From Acidobacteriota bacterium (GTDB taxonomy: Bacteria > Acidobacteriota > Blastocatellia > Pyrinomonadales > Pyrinomonadaceae), in assembly GCA_019639115.1 (NCBI GenBank), contig JAHBSM010000004.1, forward strand, positions 1 to 64,000: a stretch of DNA of 64,000 bases. The letters run 5' to 3'. Below, in pieces: positions 60,610 to 64,000 of this stretch; the stretch's first letter is position 1; every line of letters begins with the position of its first letter. Made by a program: the position numbers and the translations under genes. Below the pieces are notes generated by a model, which saw only the letters and a program-made list of their open reading frames with translations, did not search any database and was not told the DNA's origin.

Positions 60610-61296
60610 TCAACTTTTACGTTCGTCCGTGTTCATTCGTTCGTCGATCGCTGAGAGCATCAGTCCGAACACCTCGTCAAGCCCGATACCGCTTGTGTCG
60701 ATGCGGACCGCTCCCGGGGCCTCGACGAGCGGCGAATCGACCCGCGTCGCATCGCGTATGTCGCGCTCGTTTATCTCCGCCAGGGTCTGTTCGTATGTCG
60801 AATCACGACCTTTGGCCCGGTCCTCTTCAAATCTGCGGCGCGCTCGAGCCTCCGCGGTAGCCGTAAGAAAGAATTTAACGTCGGCGTCGGGAAAGACGAC
60901 CGTGCCTATGTCACGTCCTTCGAGAACGCAGCCTCGTTGCGCCGCCGAGCCTATTGCACGCTGATGTTCGACCATCGTTCTGCGTACATCTGAGATGGTC
61001 GAGACCATGGACGCGGCCTGTGCTGCCTCCAGGGTGCGGATCTCGGCGGTCACGTCCCTGCCGTCGAGCAGCACCTGCATCGAATCCGGTTCACCCACGA
61101 GGTCGATCCGCGCCGTCCGTGCGATCTCGGCGATGCGTTCGGTATCGTCGAGCCCGATACCGGCCCGTGTCACAGCCAAAGCGACCGCGCGATACATCGC
61201 TCCGGTGTCGAGATACAATAGGCCGAGCCGCTTGGCCAGCATCTTTCCGAGCGTAGATTTGCCGGCCCCCGACGGGCCGTCGATAGCGATTATCAT
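60610..61296 (-). CDS. cmk: Cytidylate kinase
   Basis: A 228-residue bacterial CMP/dCMP kinase. P-loop IAIDGPSGAGKSTLGKML (residues about 3-20), YLDTGAMYRAVALAV, LEGRDIGTVVFPDADVKFFL and the lid tract ARARRRFEE are present. It supplies CDP for nucleotide and lipid precursors. Its 3' end lies 44 bp before the tRNA-Arg gene on the same strand, so it may be co-transcribed with the tRNAs. Confidence 0.95.
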   Translation of the reverse strand: MIIAIDGPSGAGKSTLGKMLAKRLGLLYLDTGAMYRAVALAVTRAGIGLDDTERIAEIARTARIDLVGEPDSMQVLLDGRDVTAEIRTLEAAQAASMVSTISDVRRTMVEHQRAIGSAAQRGCVLEGRDIGTVVFPDADVKFFLTATAEARARRRFEEDRAKGRDSTYEQTLAEINERDIRDATRVDSPLVEAPGAVRIDTSGIGLDEVFGLMLSAIDERMNTDERKS

Positions 61297-61441
61297 CTGA
61301 TACGGGGCGGCCGAACGGCTCCGAACGGTCGTCAGGGTAGTTTATCAAAATCACCCGCGACAGGCTCAGGCGCGTTGACAGTTGATATACAATTGCGTGA
61401 AAGGCAAACACGGGCAAGACCAAAAAAAGGAGAAAAAGACG

Positions 61442-61897
61442 ATGGGAGCAAAACCAATACCGGAAGGATACGAGGGCATCACGCCGTATCTGATATGCAG
61501 GAACGCTACGGCGGCGATGGATTTTTATAAGCGGGCCTTCGGTGCCGAGGAACTCTATCGCATAGATGCCGGCGGCACGATCGGGCACGCTGAGATGCGA
61601 ATAGGGAACCGCATATTCATGATGGCGGACGAGTTCCCGCCGAGCGCTATGTCACCCGAGTCTATGGGCGGCTCGCCGGTGAGCCTGTATATCTACGTCG
61701 ATGATGTCGATTCATTCACCGAACGTGCGGTCGCCGAAGGCCTAGAGGTGATAAAGCCCGTCTCGGATCAATTCTACGGCGACAGATCGGGGCATTTTCG
61801 CGATCCGTTCGGACACCTGTGGGGATTTGCTACGCATATGGAAGACCTGACGCCGGAAGAACTCTCCGCGCGTGCTGCTGCGGCCCACGGCGGATAG
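61442..61897 (+). CDS. VOC-family (glyoxalase/PhnB-like) protein
   Basis: A 151-residue protein with two beta-alpha-beta-beta-beta modules. Typical tracts are TPYLICRNATAAMDFYKRAFGAEELYRI, GHAEMRIGNRIFMMADE and DRSGHFRDPFGHLWGFATH. Members bind metal and act as dioxygenases, isomerases or binding proteins; this group (PhnB-like) is usually unassigned. ATG 61442 is preceded by AAAGGAG. It converges with the GDPD gene. Confidence 0.9.
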   Translation: MGAKPIPEGYEGITPYLICRNATAAMDFYKRAFGAEELYRIDAGGTIGHAEMRIGNRIFMMADEFPPSAMSPESMGGSPVSLYIYVDDVDSFTERAVAEGLEVIKPVSDQFYGDRSGHFRDPFGHLWGFATHMEDLTPEELSARAAAAHGG

Positions 61898-61922
61898 GCT
61901 GAGTAAGGTCGCAAATTCCGGT

Positions 61923-62834
61923 CTAGCGGATGAGAATGCGTCGGGCTCGATCAGGATAATCTGATATTACGCCATCTACGCCGAGTCCTTTCATGCGCTC
62001 GAGCGCGTCGATCGAATTGACGGTCCACGGTATCACTTTGATGCCCGCGGCACGACAGTACTGCATCGACGCGGCATCGAGCCTGAGAAAATTAGGGCTA
62101 TATATGTCCGGCCTGAAGCCGAGAATCTCAATATTCTTCTCGGCTCCGAGGGCGTTCGACGTCAGGTATGAGATGCGGATCGATGGATGTTCGCGGTGCA
62201 TTATAACGAGCGGCCGCGTATCGAACGACTGGATAATAACCCGTTTCACTAGCCTTGCCCGGCTGATCTCGCGCATCACAAGTCGCACGAATTCCTCAGG
62301 GGCCGGATGGTCGCGGCCGTCGCCATCGGGACTGGATTTGATCTCGATATTGTATTCGGGCAGCCGCAAGCCTTTCTGTTTTGCGTAGCGTTCGACCGCA
62401 CGAAATACGTCTCGCAGAAGCGGCTTTGATACTTTCTGTGCGGCCTGATCCGGAAAGGCGGGATCCGTGACGGTGCCGACATCGTATAGCGACGTCTGCT
62501 TGTAGGTCATCTGATAGATGTTGTGCTTCTTTTCGTCGTCGGGATCAATTCGCCTGCCCGAGGGATCGAGCGAGATGGCCGCTCGAAAATAAGCTTCGTG
62601 CGAGACTATCACCTTGCGGTCGGAGGTGATCACCACGTCCATCTCGAGCGTATCCGCGCCTAGATCCAACGCCTTGATGAATGACGGGATCGTATTCTCC
62701 GGAACATAGCCGCGCGCCCCGCGATGGCCCTGAATGCTGATGTTTGAGACCATTTGCGGCACGACCAAGCCGGCCGCAAACGCCAAGACCGCGAACGCAG
62801 AAACGAGGCGAAGCTTGAGCAATGTTGTGATCAT
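61923..62834 (-). CDS. Exported glycerophosphodiester phosphodiesterase
   Basis: A 303-residue GDPD with a signal peptide (LRLVSAFAVLAFAAGLVVP). The TIM-barrel active site appears as QGHRGARGYVPENTIPSF, LEMDVVITSDRKVIVSHE (metal Glu, Asp and His), and a later EIKSSPDGDGRDHP. It hydrolyses glycerophosphodiesters to glycerol-3-phosphate and an alcohol in the periplasm, which could feed the glpD enzyme found elsewhere in this window. Confidence 0.92.
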   Translation of the reverse strand: MITTLLKLRLVSAFAVLAFAAGLVVPQMVSNISIQGHRGARGYVPENTIPSFIKALDLGADTLEMDVVITSDRKVIVSHEAYFRAAISLDPSGRRIDPDDEKKHNIYQMTYKQTSLYDVGTVTDPAFPDQAAQKVSKPLLRDVFRAVERYAKQKGLRLPEYNIEIKSSPDGDGRDHPAPEEFVRLVMREISRARLVKRVIIQSFDTRPLVIMHREHPSIRISYLTSNALGAEKNIEILGFRPDIYSPNFLRLDAASMQYCRAAGIKVIPWTVNSIDALERMKGLGVDGVISDYPDRARRILIR

Positions 62835-62875
62835 CGGAGTAAGAATTTAGGCAGCGTCGCCGAGACCGATCCGAT

Positions 62876-63331
62876 TCAGCAGAGGTCGTCCTTTTCGATC
62901 TCGCCGATCTTATCAACGCGACGCTGGTGGCGTCCGCCTTCGAATCCGGCAGCGAACCACGACCGGATGATGTCTGGTATCGTGCCTTCGGGCGTCGTCC
63001 TGGCGCCGATGGCCAAAACGTTAGCGTCGTTGTGCTGGCGAGCAAGCCTGGCTGTCTCAGCATTCCATGCGACCGCGGCACGTATGCCGTGTACCTTGTT
63101 GGCTGCTATCGCCATACCGGTGCCGGAACCACATACGAGTAGCCCTTCGTCAAAATCGCCCCGAGCGACTGCCTCGCCGACCTTGCGGGCAAAGTCCGGA
63201 TAATCGACGGAATCAGGCGAATTCGTGCCCATGTCGGTGTATTCGACACCGATCTCGTCGAGCGTGGATTTAATGCGTTCTTTTTCTTCGTAGCCGGCGT
63301 GGTCGGCGGCCAGGGCTATGCGTGTCGGCAT
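62876..63331 (-). CDS. rpiB: Ribose-5-phosphate isomerase B
   Basis: A 151-residue RpiB. The N-terminus IALAADHAGYEEKERI, the catalytic Cys in LVCGSGTGMAIAANKVHGIRAA, and AWNAETARLARQHNDANVLAIGAR are typical. It interconverts ribose-5-phosphate and ribulose-5-phosphate in the pentose phosphate path. It is divergent from the HtrA-like gene with 112 bp between starts. Confidence 0.95.
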   Translation of the reverse strand: MPTRIALAADHAGYEEKERIKSTLDEIGVEYTDMGTNSPDSVDYPDFARKVGEAVARGDFDEGLLVCGSGTGMAIAANKVHGIRAAVAWNAETARLARQHNDANVLAIGARTTPEGTIPDIIRSWFAAGFEGGRHQRRVDKIGEIEKDDLC

Positions 63332-63403
63332 ACTCCTATCTTATCGCGAACCCATAAAGCGGCAAAACCGCTCAGGCATCGCCGTAATGCGCCGGACATA
63401 TTG

Positions 63404-63433
63404 TTTGGCGGCACTGCGGCGAGCGGCTATAAT
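63404..63433 (+). promoter_or_regulatory. Promoter of the HtrA-like gene
   Basis: TTTGGC at 63404-63409, 18 bp, perfect TATAAT at 63428-63433. RNA would start near 63440, only about 4 nt before ATG 63444, so the transcript would be close to leaderless. Confidence 0.55.
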
Positions 63434-63443
63434 CAACCGATAG

Positions 63444-64000
63444 ATGCGGATCAGGTCCATCGTCAGCATTGTGCTGTCTGCCGTTATGTTTGCGGCCGCC
63501 GGTGATGCTCGCGCGCAGGATTTCCTACCGGAACTGGTCAAGCGGATCAAACCGTCATCGGTCGCGATAGAGACTTTCGACGCAAGAGAGAATACGGTCG
63601 CACGCGGTAGCGGATTCTTTGTCGCTCCTGATCGCGTGATCACTAACCGGCATGTGATCGAGCGTTCGACTCGGGCTGAGGTGCACTTGCTCGACGGCAA
63701 GAAATTTCCGGTTAGAGGAATACTCGCGATCGACGGCGAAGGCGACCTTGCACTTCTTCAGGTCGATGTCCCCGAGGGTACGGCACGTCCGCTCACGATA
63801 GTCCGGACCGCGCCGCAGGAGGGCGAATCGATCGTCGTAATCGGCAATCCCTTTGGGCTCGAAGGCTCGGTATCGAACGGTATCGTCTCGGCCGTTCGCG
63901 AGATACCCGGTTACGGCCGCATTATACAGATCACTGCGTCTATCTCGCCGGGTTCATCAGGTTCACCTGTGGTGAACATGGCGGGGCAGGTGATCGGTGT
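63444..64000 (+). CDS. Exported HtrA/Deg-like trypsin-fold serine protease (5' part)
   Basis: The frame is open from ATG 63444 to the window edge (185 residues and incomplete). A signal peptide ends near DARAQ. The protease domain shows SGFFVAPDRVITNRHVI (His), GEGDLALLQVD (Asp) and SPGSSGSPVVN (Ser), with NPFGLEGSVSNGIVSA typical of Deg/HtrA. It degrades or refolds envelope proteins. Whether PDZ or other domains follow cannot be seen. Confidence 0.9.
   Translation, partial: MRIRSIVSIVLSAVMFAAAGDARAQDFLPELVKRIKPSSVAIETFDARENTVARGSGFFVAPDRVITNRHVIERSTRAEVHLLDGKKFPVRGILAIDGEGDLALLQVDVPEGTARPLTIVRTAPQEGESIVVIGNPFGLEGSVSNGIVSAVREIPGYGRIIQITASISPGSSGSPVVNMAGQVIG

Overview
The window is a gene-dense, roughly 56% GC bacterial chromosome segment with few gaps and frequent ATGA/TGATG start-stop overlaps. 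The gene set is a SUF (not ISC) Fe-S system, the futalosine menaquinone route (mqnA, mqnC), bacillithiol deacetylase (bshB1), heptose activation for LPS (rfaE1/rfaE2), RND/TolC export (so a diderm), and an MglA-roadblock pair. This points to an Acidobacteriota member, probably of the Blastocatellia/Pyrinomonadaceae type. The taxon is inferred from gene content and protein style, not from a marker search.

Layout. 1-2.9 kb: a truncated gene, a thioredoxin-like protein, a small unknown protein, a metallo-beta-lactamase-fold hydrolase and bshB1. 2.97-14.8 kb: a long collinear run built round Fe-S cluster assembly: promoter, Rrf2 regulator, sufB, ridA-like, phzF-like, GNAT, sufC, a GT-C-like membrane protein, sufD, sufS, fhs, sufU and a group III truncated haemoglobin. 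14.8-18.3 kb: glpD, DUF2585, a GrdB-like protein, DUF4149. 18.4-22.7 kb: envelope polysaccharide genes (WecG/TagA type, GT4, polyprenyl-phosphate sugar transferase) and prmC. 22.7-23.8 kb: a small membrane protein with a structured leader, then nfuA. 24-27 kb: a GAF-like protein convergent with mglA and a roadblock gene. 27.4-35 kb: yvcK, glmU, glmS, a pentapeptide-repeat-like protein, a quinone oxidoreductase and an acyl-CoA synthetase. 35-39.8 kb: a zinc-finger anti-sigma-like protein divergent from a sigma-like regulator with a structured leader, then an O-antigen ligase-like protein and a GT2. 39.8-48.5 kb: rhodanese, an RND tripartite pump, a phosphatase-superfamily exported protein and a membrane protein. 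48.6-51.5 kb: mqnC, a YdeI/DUF1905 protein, mqnA and a small GNAT. 51.7-57.5 kb: exonuclease, FkbM methyltransferase, orphan DNA methyltransferase, rsmE, rfaE2, rfaE1. 57.6-64 kb: an FG-GAP protein, a subtilase, tRNA-His, tRNA-Arg, cmk, a VOC protein, a GDPD, rpiB and the start of an HtrA-like protease.

The strongest unusual signal is regulatory. A sequence beginning TTGAC-N-AAAA-N-GTAA-N-GATTT is shared (21 of 26 positions) by the promoter of the rrf2-suf run and the region just upstream of the unlinked nfuA gene. This looks like an operator of the local Rrf2 protein and would define a SUF regulon here. Next come the suf run itself, with a membrane glycosyltransferase-like gene coupled between sufC and sufD, fhs before sufU and a globin at the end, and a degenerate inverted-repeat element found three times in that run's gaps. 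The sigma-like regulator at 35.9 kb has a good promoter, a leader of about 237 nt with competing hairpins and a divergent zinc-finger partner. The MglA-roadblock pair faces a large GAF/low-complexity protein.

No CRISPR array, insertion sequence, prophage or integrase was seen.
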